Shown: piece by piece, positions 8,454-16,423 of the stretch
Layout of the letters: each line of letters opens with the position of its first letter
Position numbering within the stretch: position 1 is the first letter of the stretch
NCBI GenBank assembly: GCA_934728585.1
Contig: CAKVDZ010000005.1
Span: 1 to 64,000 of the forward strand
Direction of reading: 5' to 3'
Source of the DNA: an uncultured Candidatus Melainabacteria bacterium
Lineage (GTDB): Bacteria; Cyanobacteriota; Vampirovibrionia; Gastranaerophilales; Gastranaerophilaceae
Length of the DNA stretch: 64,000 nucleotides
The notes under the pieces: generated by a model
Database searches by the model: none
Told to the model about the DNA's origin: nothing
What the model saw: the letters and a program-made list of their open reading frames with translations, nothing else
Made by a program: the position numbers and the translations under genes

Positions 8454-9758
8454 ATGAAAAATAAAATTTTATTGTTTTGGGGAATTGTAGTTATCGCAAT
8501 TATTTCGATAGCAATTATTTTCCTTAAACCTACAAAATTAGGTTTAGACTTGGTGGGTGGATCTCGTTTAGTACTTGAAGCCCAAACTTCTGCGACTGTT
8601 GCAAAAATTACTCCTGATATGATGGATAGTTTGCAATTCGCAATTGAAAATCGTATTAACAAACTTGGTGTTGCTGAAACTGTTGTTCAACGACAAGGCG
8701 AAAAACGTTTGGTTGTTGAAATTCCTGCAGTTAAAGATTTAAACCAAGCTAAAAAATTCTTAGGTGAAACTGCTGAATTAGCATTCAAAAAAGAAGTTCA
8801 AAACGGCAGTGCTGTTAGCTGGGTTGATACAGGTTTAACAGGTAATGACTTAAACCGTGCTACTTTAAGCACAAGCACAAACGGTCAATGGGTTGTTGAC
8901 TTAGAATTTAATGACAAAGGTACAAGAAAATTTGCTGATTTAACTCAACAATTAGTTGGTAAACCAATGGCAATATTCTTTAACGGTGAACTTACTTCAG
9001 CTCCTGTAATCAGAGAACCAATTATTGGAGGTAGAGCTCAAATTTCAGGCGGTGACAATGGATTTGCTTATGAAGAAGCGAAAGAAATGGTTGATTTATT
9101 AAATGCAGGTGCTTTACCTGTTCCAGCTAAAATTATTGAAGAAAATACAGTTGGTCCTACTCTTGGTGCTGATAGTATTGCAAAATCAAAAGTTGCAGGT
9201 GTTATCGGTTTAGGTATCGTAATGTTGTTTATGGTATTCTACTATCGTTTACCAGGGTTAATCGCAGATATGGCATTGATTATTTATAGTTTAATCCTAT
9301 TTGCATTATTCAAACAAATTCCAGTAACACTTACATTAGCAGGTATTGCAGGTTTTATTCTATCAATCGGTATGGCGGTTGATGCTAATATCTTGATTTT
9401 TGAAAGAACAAAAGAAGAATTACGCGCTGGTAGAACTTTATTTACTGCTATTAACGCTGGTTTTGATAGAGCTTTCACAAGTATTTTTGACTCAAATATG
9501 ACAACAATTATTACTTGTGCAATATTGTATTTCTTAGGTACAAGTATTGTTAAAGGTTTTGCTTTAACCCTAGCATTAGGGGTTATGGTATCAATGTTTA
9601 GTGCTATTACTGTTACTAAAAACTTTATGCACTTAATCTTTGGTACAGGCGAATTAAAATATCCAGCCTTGTTTGGGTTACATAAAGACGAAATCGGTAC
9701 AGCTTATTCTGCTACTGACACAAAACGTGAAAAAGCTAAATTTGGTGTATTGGATTAG
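8454..9758 (+). CDS. secD: Protein translocase subunit SecD
   Basis: Inner-membrane RND-family component that uses the proton gradient to pull proteins through SecYEG. 434 residues, on the short side, with a compact P1 periplasmic domain. Visible: the first membrane helix (residues 5-24), LGLDLVGGSRLVLE, the P1 segment QFAIENRINKLG and VEIPAVKDLNQAK, the SecD/F signature NTVGPTLGADSI, five further helices, and the DANILIFERTKEEL motif in helix 4 that carries the functional Asp. AAGGAC precedes the ATG. secF follows after 14 bases, as is usual. Confidence 0.96.
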   Translation: MKNKILLFWGIVVIAIISIAIIFLKPTKLGLDLVGGSRLVLEAQTSATVAKITPDMMDSLQFAIENRINKLGVAETVVQRQGEKRLVVEIPAVKDLNQAKKFLGETAELAFKKEVQNGSAVSWVDTGLTGNDLNRATLSTSTNGQWVVDLEFNDKGTRKFADLTQQLVGKPMAIFFNGELTSAPVIREPIIGGRAQISGGDNGFAYEEAKEMVDLLNAGALPVPAKIIEENTVGPTLGADSIAKSKVAGVIGLGIVMLFMVFYYRLPGLIADMALIIYSLILFALFKQIPVTLTLAGIAGFILSIGMAVDANILIFERTKEELRAGRTLFTAINAGFDRAFTSIFDSNMTTIITCAILYFLGTSIVKGFALTLALGVMVSMFSAITVTKNFMHLIFGTGELKYPALFGLHKDEIGTAYSATDTKREKAKFGVLD

Positions 9759-9772
9759 AGAGGTATAGAGAT

Positions 9773-10735
9773 ATGGAAAATAAACATTTAGTTCATGTTG
9801 TTAAATATAGATGGGTTTGGATGGGACTATCTGCATTATTAATTATCCCTGGGATTATATTAATGATTTATGCAACTATAGTTTCGCCAGAACATACTCC
9901 ACTAAAAGTTGGTATTGATTATACAGGTGGTACTGTTTTACAATATGCAGTAGATAAAAAAGTAGACAATAATACATTATCTGAATTAAGAGCAAAATTG
10001 GAAGCAAAAGGGATTGAAAATCCATCTTTGCAAATTATTAACGTAAAAGATTCAGACAAAACAAAAGCTTCTGATATTATTTCAGTAAGAACAAAGTTTA
10101 TTGCAGAGGGTGATAATACTTCTATTAATAATATAACTTCTGTAGTTAAAGCAGAATATTCAAATGCAGATTTGATTTCTTCATCTTCAGTAGGTCCTAC
10201 TTTGGGTAAAGAATTATTTAAAAATTCATTGATTGCTTTGACTCTAGCTTGCTTAGGTATTATTGCTTACTTATCATTTAGATTTCAATTAGACTTTGCT
10301 CTTGCTGCAATTTTAGCATTAGTCCATGACGTTTTATTTGTAGTTGGTGTATTTGCAGCTTTAGGCTTGTTCTTTAATGTTGAAGTTGATGGCTTATTTA
10401 TTACCGCTTTGTTAACTGTAATCGGTTTCTCTGTTCACGATACAATTGTTGTATTTGACAGGGTGCGTGAAAATTTAAGATATTATGCAAAGAAAATGTC
10501 ATTTGGCGAAATCGTTGACGCAAGTGTAACTCAAACTATGGCAAGAAGTATTAACACTTCTTTAACAACTTTGATTACATTACTTGCTTTGTACTTCTTC
10601 GGTGGTGTTACTACTAAAAACTTTGTTTTAGCTATGATTTTAGGTATCGCAATTGGTACTTATTCAAGTATCTTCTTTGCTAGTATGTTGATTGACTTCT
10701 GGAGAGATAAAAAAACGCAAATTAAAAAAGCGTAG
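9773..10735 (+). CDS. secF: Protein translocase subunit SecF
   Basis: Partner of SecD in the membrane-embedded translocation motor. 320 residues with VGIDYTGGTVLQY after the first helix, the SSVGPTLGKELF signature, five C-terminal helices and the FSVHDTIVVFDRVRENLR motif with the conserved Asp/Arg set. Co-transcribed with secD, ending at a strong hairpin terminator about 25 bases downstream. Nothing unusual. Confidence 0.96.
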   Translation: MENKHLVHVVKYRWVWMGLSALLIIPGIILMIYATIVSPEHTPLKVGIDYTGGTVLQYAVDKKVDNNTLSELRAKLEAKGIENPSLQIINVKDSDKTKASDIISVRTKFIAEGDNTSINNITSVVKAEYSNADLISSSSVGPTLGKELFKNSLIALTLACLGIIAYLSFRFQLDFALAAILALVHDVLFVVGVFAALGLFFNVEVDGLFITALLTVIGFSVHDTIVVFDRVRENLRYYAKKMSFGEIVDASVTQTMARSINTSLTTLITLLALYFFGGVTTKNFVLAMILGIAIGTYSSIFFASMLIDFWRDKKTQIKKA

Positions 10736-10760
10736 TTAATTTTATAAATTTATCAGGCAT

Positions 10761-10806
10761 GGCATGCAACGATATGTTAAATATTTGTTGCATGCCTTTG
10801 TTTTCT
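10761..10806 (+). terminator. Rho-independent terminator after secF
   Basis: A perfect 10-bp stem pairs GGCATGCAAC (10761-10770) with GTTGCATGCC (10787-10796), followed by TTTGTTTT. Confidence 0.85.
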
Positions 10807-10838
10807 GTTAAAATCAATAAAGAAATGGGGACATGTAA

Positions 10839-12371
10839 ATGAAAAAATTATTATTATCTTTACTGATATTATTTTTAGGAATACAAGCAAATGCCGCAAC
10901 TGTTTGGATTAATGATGCGCGCGCGCAGTTTCAAACAAATTCTTTGGTTATTTTGGGTATTAATATTCGTACTTTTAATGCGAAAGACTTAAATAAAAAT
11001 GGTATTATAGAGCCTAAATCAGAAGAAGAAAAAGGTTCGTTTTTAAATGCAATTGATAGACTAGATGAGCTTGCTATGCAAGGCGTTAACACGGTTCATT
11101 TGCTTCCGATAACTCCAGTAGGTAAAATTAAAGCCTTGGGCACTGCTGGCTCGCTATTTGCCTTAAATTCATTTGATGAAGTTAATCCTCAATTGGCAGA
11201 TAGAAAATCAAGATTATCACCAAAAGATCAAGCTATAAGATTTATTGATGAAGCTCATAGACGTAAAATTAGAGTTTTAATTGATATTCCTGCCTGTGCT
11301 TCTTACGATTATTACTTGAAAAACAATGGCTTGTTCTTGAAAAAAGAGAATGGTTCTCCTGTTGTAGCATCAGACTGGACAGATGTTAGAGTCTTTGATG
11401 CTGGAAAAGAGGGTCGAATTAATCTTGATTTATTAGATAAATATAAATCTTTAATTGATATGTATATGGAAATTGGTGCAGACGGTGCTGTTGCAAGTTC
11501 ACCAACGATGAAGCCAGCAGATTTTTGGGCAGAATTAATTTCTTACACTAGAGCAAGAAGTCCGCAATTCTTATTTATCGCGCAAGCAACTGATAAAGAA
11601 GTGCCATTTGCAAAAAATATTCCATTTACAAATTATGATAAATTATTAGAAGCTGGATTTGATGGATATTATGCTGGTTATTCAAGATTTTCTGACTGGC
11701 AAACAGCTGATGAATTGTATGAACATGTTAAATTTAATCAAAAGCTATTCTCAAAATACAAATTGATTAAGTCTGATATCGGAAGTTTTGCTACACATGA
11801 TAATGTTAGCCCAGTACTTGTAAATGGTCCGCAATATTCAATTATGTTATCTTGGTTAAATGCGACTTTACCTGTAAATGCTTACTTTACAGATGGGTTC
11901 CAATCAGGCGATGATTATATGTACCCTTGGGAAAATAAACGTGCTAAGAAAACGTTTACAGATGATGATTTCTACTTTGTTCACCGTGGAAAAATGGATA
12001 TTTTTAACTTTTCAAGAAAACCTGGAGCTTCAAATGGCGACATCTTGCAAAACTTTATCTTAGCTAACAAATTTAAGTTTATGATGAATAGTATTATGCC
12101 AGGAGCATCGTTTGTGCCTTTACAAACAAATTCTTCAAATGTGTTTGCATACGCTCGTTCTACAAAGCAAAATGCTGTAATTGTTATTGGTAATATGGAT
12201 TTTTCAAATATGCAGAATGCGAAAGTATCAGTTCCGCATTTGAACGACAAAATTGCTATTGTTCCAGTAAAAATTCAAGATATACCAGTTGTTACAAGAG
12301 GTCGTATTAACTCAATCTTAGCTCCTGGAGAAGTTCAAGTGTTACTAGTTAAAGACTTTTCTATTAAATAA
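10839..12371 (+). CDS. Exported GH13 (alpha-amylase)-like protein with degenerate catalytic residues
   Basis: 510 residues with a signal peptide (residues 1-19, ANA/A). The fold follows a GH13 barrel: LAMQGVNTVHLLPITPVG (strand 3), a helix with IDEAHRRKIRVLIDI (strand 4, region I), GADGAVAS (region II), FLFIAQAT (region III) and FATHDN (region IV, residues 317-322). The active-site set is not intact. Region I has Cys-Ala where Asn-His is expected (153-154). Region II has Val218 and Ser220 in place of the Arg and nucleophilic Asp. Region III has Gln249 where the Glu acid/base should be. Only the HD of region IV remains. It is therefore probably not a hydrolase; it may bind a glucan or act as an envelope protein. 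GGGGA precedes the ATG. Confidence 0.75.
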   Translation: MKKLLLSLLILFLGIQANAATVWINDARAQFQTNSLVILGINIRTFNAKDLNKNGIIEPKSEEEKGSFLNAIDRLDELAMQGVNTVHLLPITPVGKIKALGTAGSLFALNSFDEVNPQLADRKSRLSPKDQAIRFIDEAHRRKIRVLIDIPACASYDYYLKNNGLFLKKENGSPVVASDWTDVRVFDAGKEGRINLDLLDKYKSLIDMYMEIGADGAVASSPTMKPADFWAELISYTRARSPQFLFIAQATDKEVPFAKNIPFTNYDKLLEAGFDGYYAGYSRFSDWQTADELYEHVKFNQKLFSKYKLIKSDIGSFATHDNVSPVLVNGPQYSIMLSWLNATLPVNAYFTDGFQSGDDYMYPWENKRAKKTFTDDDFYFVHRGKMDIFNFSRKPGASNGDILQNFILANKFKFMMNSIMPGASFVPLQTNSSNVFAYARSTKQNAVIVIGNMDFSNMQNAKVSVPHLNDKIAIVPVKIQDIPVVTRGRINSILAPGEVQVLLVKDFSIK

Positions 12372-12459
12372 AATTTACAAATTTATAAATTTATACTTGT
12401 AAATCAATTATATTTGATATATTCTATATGTATACAACAAAAAAAAGAAGGATAAAAAA

Positions 12460-12651
12460 ATGTCAAGAAAATGTGAAGTATGTGGTAAAGAACCATTAAA
12501 AGCAGCAAAATTAACTTTCTCTCATAAACAAATTGTTCACAGACAAGCTCCAAATCTTCAAACTGTAAGAGTTATGGAAAATGGTACTGTTAAAAAAATG
12601 ACAGTTTGTTCATCATGCTTGAAAGCTAACAAAGTTCAAAAAGCTGTTTAG
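12460..12651 (+). CDS. rpmB: 50S ribosomal protein L28
   Basis: 63 residues with the L28 pattern: MSRKCEVCGKEP at the N-terminus, HKQIVHRQAPNLQ in the centre and CSSCLKANKVQK at the C-terminus. The two CxxC pairs are the zinc-binding version of L28. A component of the large ribosomal subunit. It appears monocistronic, with AAGAAGGA before the ATG and its own terminator. Confidence 0.95.
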   Translation: MSRKCEVCGKEPLKAAKLTFSHKQIVHRQAPNLQTVRVMENGTVKKMTVCSSCLKANKVQKAV

Positions 12652-12670
12652 TTTTTTGTTTTTACATTAA

Positions 12671-12700
12671 AAAAAAGAGGTCTTTAGACCTTTTTTTTTT
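12671..12700 (+). terminator. Terminator after rpmB
   Basis: AGGTC (12678-12682) pairs with GACCT (12687-12691), extended by A-rich and T-rich arms and followed by ten or more Ts. Confidence 0.8.
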
Positions 12701-12809
12701 GCTTTTTTTTTTATCTGTTAATATTTCTTAATATAAATTTTGAATAGGTGTCAATAATTTTTATAAAAAATACTTTATATATATACGAGATATTATATTT
12801 GGAGAAATA

Positions 12810-13541
12810 ATGACAGTAAATTTTGGTTTTAACCAATTTAATATGCCTAATCCGTTTATGAATTTAAACGCGATGTCGTCTTTCCAAATGCCATTTTTGG
12901 GTGGTATCTTTAATATGCCGTTGAGCTCAAGTTTTCAAATGCCTATGACTTCGTCATTTGATTTTACTTCGTTGTTTAACTTTAATATGCCGAAATTTGA
13001 TTTTTCAAATATGAACTTCGGCAGTGTTACAGCTAAAGCTGGCAATTGCAAACCAAACGTTAAACTAGATAAAGCTTTCTTAGATAAAGTTAAACAAATT
13101 GCATCTAGAATTAACTGTGACTATAAAGATTTACTTGCTGTAATGCATTCTGAATCAGGTTTAAACTCTAGAGCTGTTAATAAAGGTAGTGGAGCTACTG
13201 GTCTTATTCAGTTTCTACCATCTACAGCTAAACAATTGGGTACTACGACAGAAGCTCTACGCAATATGACTCCAATACAACAATTGGATTATGTTGAAAA
13301 ATTCTTCAACATGAATAAAAAGACTTTTGGTGTAGGTAACAGAAAGTTATCTGCTGGTGATTTATATACTTTGGTATTTATGCCAGCAAAAATTAATAAT
13401 GAAGTTATTACATCAAAAGGTTCGTCTGCATATTCTGCTAATAAAGGCTTAGATGCAAATAAAGATGGTATGATTACAAAAACCGAACTAGCTAATAGAG
13501 TAATGAAACATAGAGTTAATGAATCAGTATTTCTAGCTTAA
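12810..13541 (+). CDS. Lytic transglycosylase (SLT) domain protein with an EF-hand
   Basis: 243 residues. The first 80 are low complexity, rich in F, N, M and P (FNMP-type repeats), beginning MTVNFGF. Residues about 90-175 form an SLT fold: LLAVMHSESGLNSRAVN with the catalytic Glu in HSESG, then GATGLIQFLPSTAKQLG. Near the C-terminus is a canonical EF-hand loop, DANKDGMITKTEL. It should cleave peptidoglycan glycan strands, with calcium as a possible modulator. No signal peptide is visible, so export would need another route. The SLT plus EF-hand pairing also occurs in phage lysins, but no phage genes are nearby. GGAG precedes the ATG. Confidence 0.8.
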   Translation: MTVNFGFNQFNMPNPFMNLNAMSSFQMPFLGGIFNMPLSSSFQMPMTSSFDFTSLFNFNMPKFDFSNMNFGSVTAKAGNCKPNVKLDKAFLDKVKQIASRINCDYKDLLAVMHSESGLNSRAVNKGSGATGLIQFLPSTAKQLGTTTEALRNMTPIQQLDYVEKFFNMNKKTFGVGNRKLSAGDLYTLVFMPAKINNEVITSKGSSAYSANKGLDANKDGMITKTELANRVMKHRVNESVFLA

Positions 13542-13556
13542 TAACCGATATATAAC

Positions 13557-13596
13557 AAAAGAAGCGCCGATTACTTAGTAATCAGCGCTTCTTTTG
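13557..13596. terminator. Bidirectional terminator between the transglycosylase gene and tsf
   Basis: GAAGCGC (13561-13567) plus GATTAC (13569-13574) pair with GTAATC (13578-13583) plus GCGCTTC (13585-13591), with one C/A mismatch and a TTA loop. It is flanked by A-runs on one side and T-runs on the other, so it serves both convergent genes. Confidence 0.85.
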
Positions 13597-13615
13597 TATT
13601 TTGTTCTTGCTGAAA

Positions 13616-14476
13616 TTAGCCAATTTGTTTCATAACTTCATCAGCAAAGTTTTCATTACGTTTTTCAAGACCTTCGCCAAGAGTGTATCTGATAAATTTG
13701 TTAATTGTTAATTTACCTTCAATCAATTGAGCAACTGTCATGCTTGGATCTTTAACAAATGCTTGTTCTAACAAACATTTTTGAGCCAAGATTTTGTGTA
13801 AACGGCCTTCAACGATTTTTTCTCTGATGTTTTCAGGTTTGTTAGCAAGGTCTTCTTTACCCATTTCAATACGTTTTTCTTCTTCTCTTACTTCAGCAGG
13901 GATATCGTTGCTTGATAAGAATTCAGGAGCACATGAAGCGATGTGTAAGCAGATATCTTTCATCAAAGTTTCGTCTTTTTTATCAGTGTTTAAAAGAACA
14001 CCAATTTTACCGTTGTGAATGTATGTAGCGTTGTTGCCTTCAAGAATTTCAAATCTTCTTACTGTAATTTTTTCACCGATAGAAGCGATTTTTTCTTTGA
14101 TTACATCAGCAACAGGTTTACCATGTTTTGGGCAAGTTGTTGCTAATAATGCATCAACGTCAGCAGGTTTTGCTTCTGCAACTAATTGAGCTAAACCTTG
14201 GCATAATTCTTTGAATTCATCGTTTTTAGCAACGAAGTCTGTTTCACAGTTAACTTCAATCATAGCGCCAACGTTATCGTTTACGTAAGAAGCTACAAGA
14301 CCTTCAGCAGCAATTCTGCCCATTTTCTTTTCAGCAGAAGCGATACCTTTTTGTCTTAAAGCTTCCATCGCTTTTTCCATATCTCCGTCAACTTCCATAA
14401 GTGCTTTTTTGCAATCCATCATGCCAGCACCAGTTTTATCACGAAGTTCTTTTACCATAGTAGCTGTAATATTCAT
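13616..14476 (-). CDS. tsf: Translation elongation factor Ts
   Basis: Guanine nucleotide exchange factor for EF-Tu. The protein starts MNITATMVKELRDKTGAGMM with the family signature DKTGAGMMDCKKAL and a UBA-like N-terminus, then EGLVASYVNDNVGAMIEVNCETDFVAKN in the core and a C-terminal helical part. I choose ATG 14476 over an upstream ATG at 14488. GGAGG lies seven bases before 14476, and the upstream ATG merely overlaps the rpsB stop. 286 residues. It forms the usual rpsB-tsf operon and ends at the bidirectional terminator. Confidence 0.96.
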   Translation of the reverse strand: MNITATMVKELRDKTGAGMMDCKKALMEVDGDMEKAMEALRQKGIASAEKKMGRIAAEGLVASYVNDNVGAMIEVNCETDFVAKNDEFKELCQGLAQLVAEAKPADVDALLATTCPKHGKPVADVIKEKIASIGEKITVRRFEILEGNNATYIHNGKIGVLLNTDKKDETLMKDICLHIASCAPEFLSSNDIPAEVREEEKRIEMGKEDLANKPENIREKIVEGRLHKILAQKCLLEQAFVKDPSMTVAQLIEGKLTINKFIRYTLGEGLEKRNENFADEVMKQIG

Positions 14477-14487
14477 TGTTTCCTCCA

Positions 14488-15258
14488 TTAAGCCTTAACT
14501 GTTTCTTCTGCGCTTACACCAGCATCTTCAGGTTTAATTTCTTCAACTTTTGATGTGTTTGCAGCTTTGTTTTCTCGAAGTTGTTTACCTTCTAATACTG
14601 CATCAGCTAATTTAGATGCGATTAATTGTACTGAACGGATAGCATCGTCATTACCAGGGATAATGTAGTCGATGTTTTCTGGATCAGCATTTGTATCAGC
14701 TAAGCAAATTACAGGAATACCGATTTTTTTAGCTTCTAAGATAGCAATATCTTCTTTTTGTTGGTCAACAACGAATAATAAATCAGGAAGACCTCTCATG
14801 TCTTTGATACCGCCTAAAGTTTTGCTCAATTTTGCTAATTGTTTGTTAATTTGAGCTTGTTCTTTTTTAGGTAATTTTTCGATTTGACCGCTTTCAATAA
14901 AGTTTTCATATTCTTTTAATTTGTTAACACGAGTTTTGATAGTTTCAAAGTTAGTCATCATACCGCCTAACCATCTTTTGTTAACATAATATGCACCAGC
15001 TCTTGATGCTTCTTGAGCTACAACTTCTGCAGCTTGTTTCTTAGTACCAACAAATAAAATGTTTTTACCTTTTGCTGCATAATCTCTTACTACATCGTAA
15101 GCTGCGTCAAGTAAATCAGTAGTTTTACGTAAATCAATAACGTAAATACCGTTTCTTGCACCGTAAATATACGGTTTCATTTTTGGGTTCCATCTTTGTG
15201 TTTGGTGACCGAAGTGTACACCTGCTTCTAAAAGTTCAATCATTGATGCTACTGGCAT
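14488..15258 (-). CDS. rpsB: 30S ribosomal protein S2
   Basis: 256 residues. Diagnostic segments are LLEAGVHFGHQTQRWNPKMK, the YIYGARNGIYVIDLRKT stretch, NKRWLGGMMTNFETI, and PDLLFVVDQQKEDIAI followed by GIPVICLADTNADPENIDY. The acidic, alanine-rich tail (EEIKPEDAGVSAEETVKA) is a lineage extension. AAAGGAGAAAG precedes the ATG. The 5' leader (15259-15420) holds a folded element that may mediate autoregulation. Followed directly by tsf. Confidence 0.97.
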   Translation of the reverse strand: MPVASMIELLEAGVHFGHQTQRWNPKMKPYIYGARNGIYVIDLRKTTDLLDAAYDVVRDYAAKGKNILFVGTKKQAAEVVAQEASRAGAYYVNKRWLGGMMTNFETIKTRVNKLKEYENFIESGQIEKLPKKEQAQINKQLAKLSKTLGGIKDMRGLPDLLFVVDQQKEDIAILEAKKIGIPVICLADTNADPENIDYIIPGNDDAIRSVQLIASKLADAVLEGKQLRENKAANTSKVEEIKPEDAGVSAEETVKA

Positions 15259-15305
15259 CTTTCTTTCTCCTTTGTTTTTTACTGTCTTTTGCTACGGGAC
15301 ACGCT

Positions 15306-15348
15306 GTTCCATTCACTGTTGTGAACTAGGGATTTTTACCTATCGAAC
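15306..15348 (-). promoter_or_regulatory. Candidate structured rpsB leader (three-way junction)
   Basis: Read on the minus strand, three helices nest in 43 bases. P1 pairs GTTC (15348-15345) with GAAC (15309-15306), P2 pairs TAGG (15342-15339) with CCTA (15330-15327), and P3 pairs TTCAC (15325-15321) with GTGAA (15316-15312) across a 4-base loop. It sits about 50 bases upstream of the rpsB start. Leaders of rpsB in other bacteria bind S2 for feedback control. Assigning that role here is inference. Confidence 0.5.
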
Positions 15349-15439
15349 CAGTGTATCCGTTATAATCGTAGCATAAACAAAAACATTTGCAAACCTTTTG
15401 TTTACAATATTAAGGGAAGATTTTGACAGCAAAAATAGA

Positions 15440-16282
15440 TTATTCGTGATGATGATTTTCAGCTTCGCAAATTTCTCTATATTCAAGTCCCATTTGGTCG
15501 CTTACGTTTTGTAAGAATTCTTTTGTCGCTTGAACTGCTGTATTAAATTGTCTTTGAGTTATATCCATCCAATGAGGTTCATTTTCTCTAGTGATAGGTC
15601 CACCCTCTTTTGTTGTTCTGAACGTATCAGAGAATAACTGCATACTTCTTCTTGGATTTCTAACAGTTTTTTCGAAATTCTTAGAACAATAGTCGGCAAC
15701 TTTTTCAGCAAAACTTTCATAATCTGTGTGGATTTTTAAATCCCAAGCTTTGCCAATAGTTGAAGTTTCTTCAATGTGTTGTGGTTGTGCCATATCTTGT
15801 AAAAAATGGCAAGCTCTTGCGGCATTTTGAATTGTTAATTCATCATCTTCGTCTTCAATCGCTTCGTCCATTTTTTCGATTTGCTCTTTATATGCATATT
15901 TAGCGTTGTTTTTTCCGTTGTAATCCATAAAACTTACGCCATTTGTGTTAAAAATCTTACTAAATGCGTTAACAAGCCCACCAGTCATAGATTTGCCTAA
16001 TGCAATTGTTGAGTTTGTAAGACTTGTGTTGTTATTTTCGTTTATGTCTTCGTTTTCAAATTTTTCTTTATTGAAAGAGTCGTGTTGAATTTTTTCGCCA
16101 AAATAGAAATGTTTATTGGCTAAAAAACCAATATCATCGTGGTCGGGGCGCTGTACATAATCTGCAAGAGTGTCTTTGTATTTTGCAAACTGTGGCATAT
16201 CCTTTATAGCCGTTTCCATAATTTTTTTATGGGTTTCACAGCTCCAGCCGAAGTTTATTTGATTGTTACCTTGAATTTTCAA
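15440..16282 (-). CDS. Zinc-dependent phospholipase C / S1-P1 nuclease-like protein
   Basis: 280 residues. The pattern CETHKKIM near the N-terminus, RPDHDDIG, HFYFGE, then HFLQDMAQPQH followed by KIHTDYESFAEK matches the order of zinc-ligand His/Asp residues in the all-helical phospholipase C/P1 nuclease superfamily (HxxxDxxxPxH then HxxFE). The protein starts MKIQGNNQINFGW with no signal peptide, so it is either cytosolic or exported by another route. The start codon is TTG, chosen because GGAGG lies seven bases upstream. The substrate (lipid, nucleic acid) cannot be told. The fold assignment is from motif only, moderately sure. Confidence 0.6.
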   Translation of the reverse strand: MKIQGNNQINFGWSCETHKKIMETAIKDMPQFAKYKDTLADYVQRPDHDDIGFLANKHFYFGEKIQHDSFNKEKFENEDINENNNTSLTNSTIALGKSMTGGLVNAFSKIFNTNGVSFMDYNGKNNAKYAYKEQIEKMDEAIEDEDDELTIQNAARACHFLQDMAQPQHIEETSTIGKAWDLKIHTDYESFAEKVADYCSKNFEKTVRNPRRSMQLFSDTFRTTKEGGPITRENEPHWMDITQRQFNTAVQATKEFLQNVSDQMGLEYREICEAENHHHE

Positions 16283-16372
16283 AGATAAGCCTCCACAGAA
16301 AACTTAAAGCTCCTCAATATTCTTTATTGCCTGATTTTAAATTTTTGTTTACAAATATTAATAAAATAAAAC

Positions 16373-16397
16373 AGGCGGTGCGAAAATCGCACCGCCT
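16373..16397. terminator. Terminator after gap
   Basis: A perfect 11-bp stem pairs AGGCGGTGCGA (16373-16383) with TCGCACCGCCT (16387-16397) around AAA. A T-rich run follows on the minus strand (GTTTTATTTTATT), downstream of the gap stop. Confidence 0.88.
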
Positions 16398-16423
16398 AAA
16401 ATTTTTAAATTATAACGTTAAAA

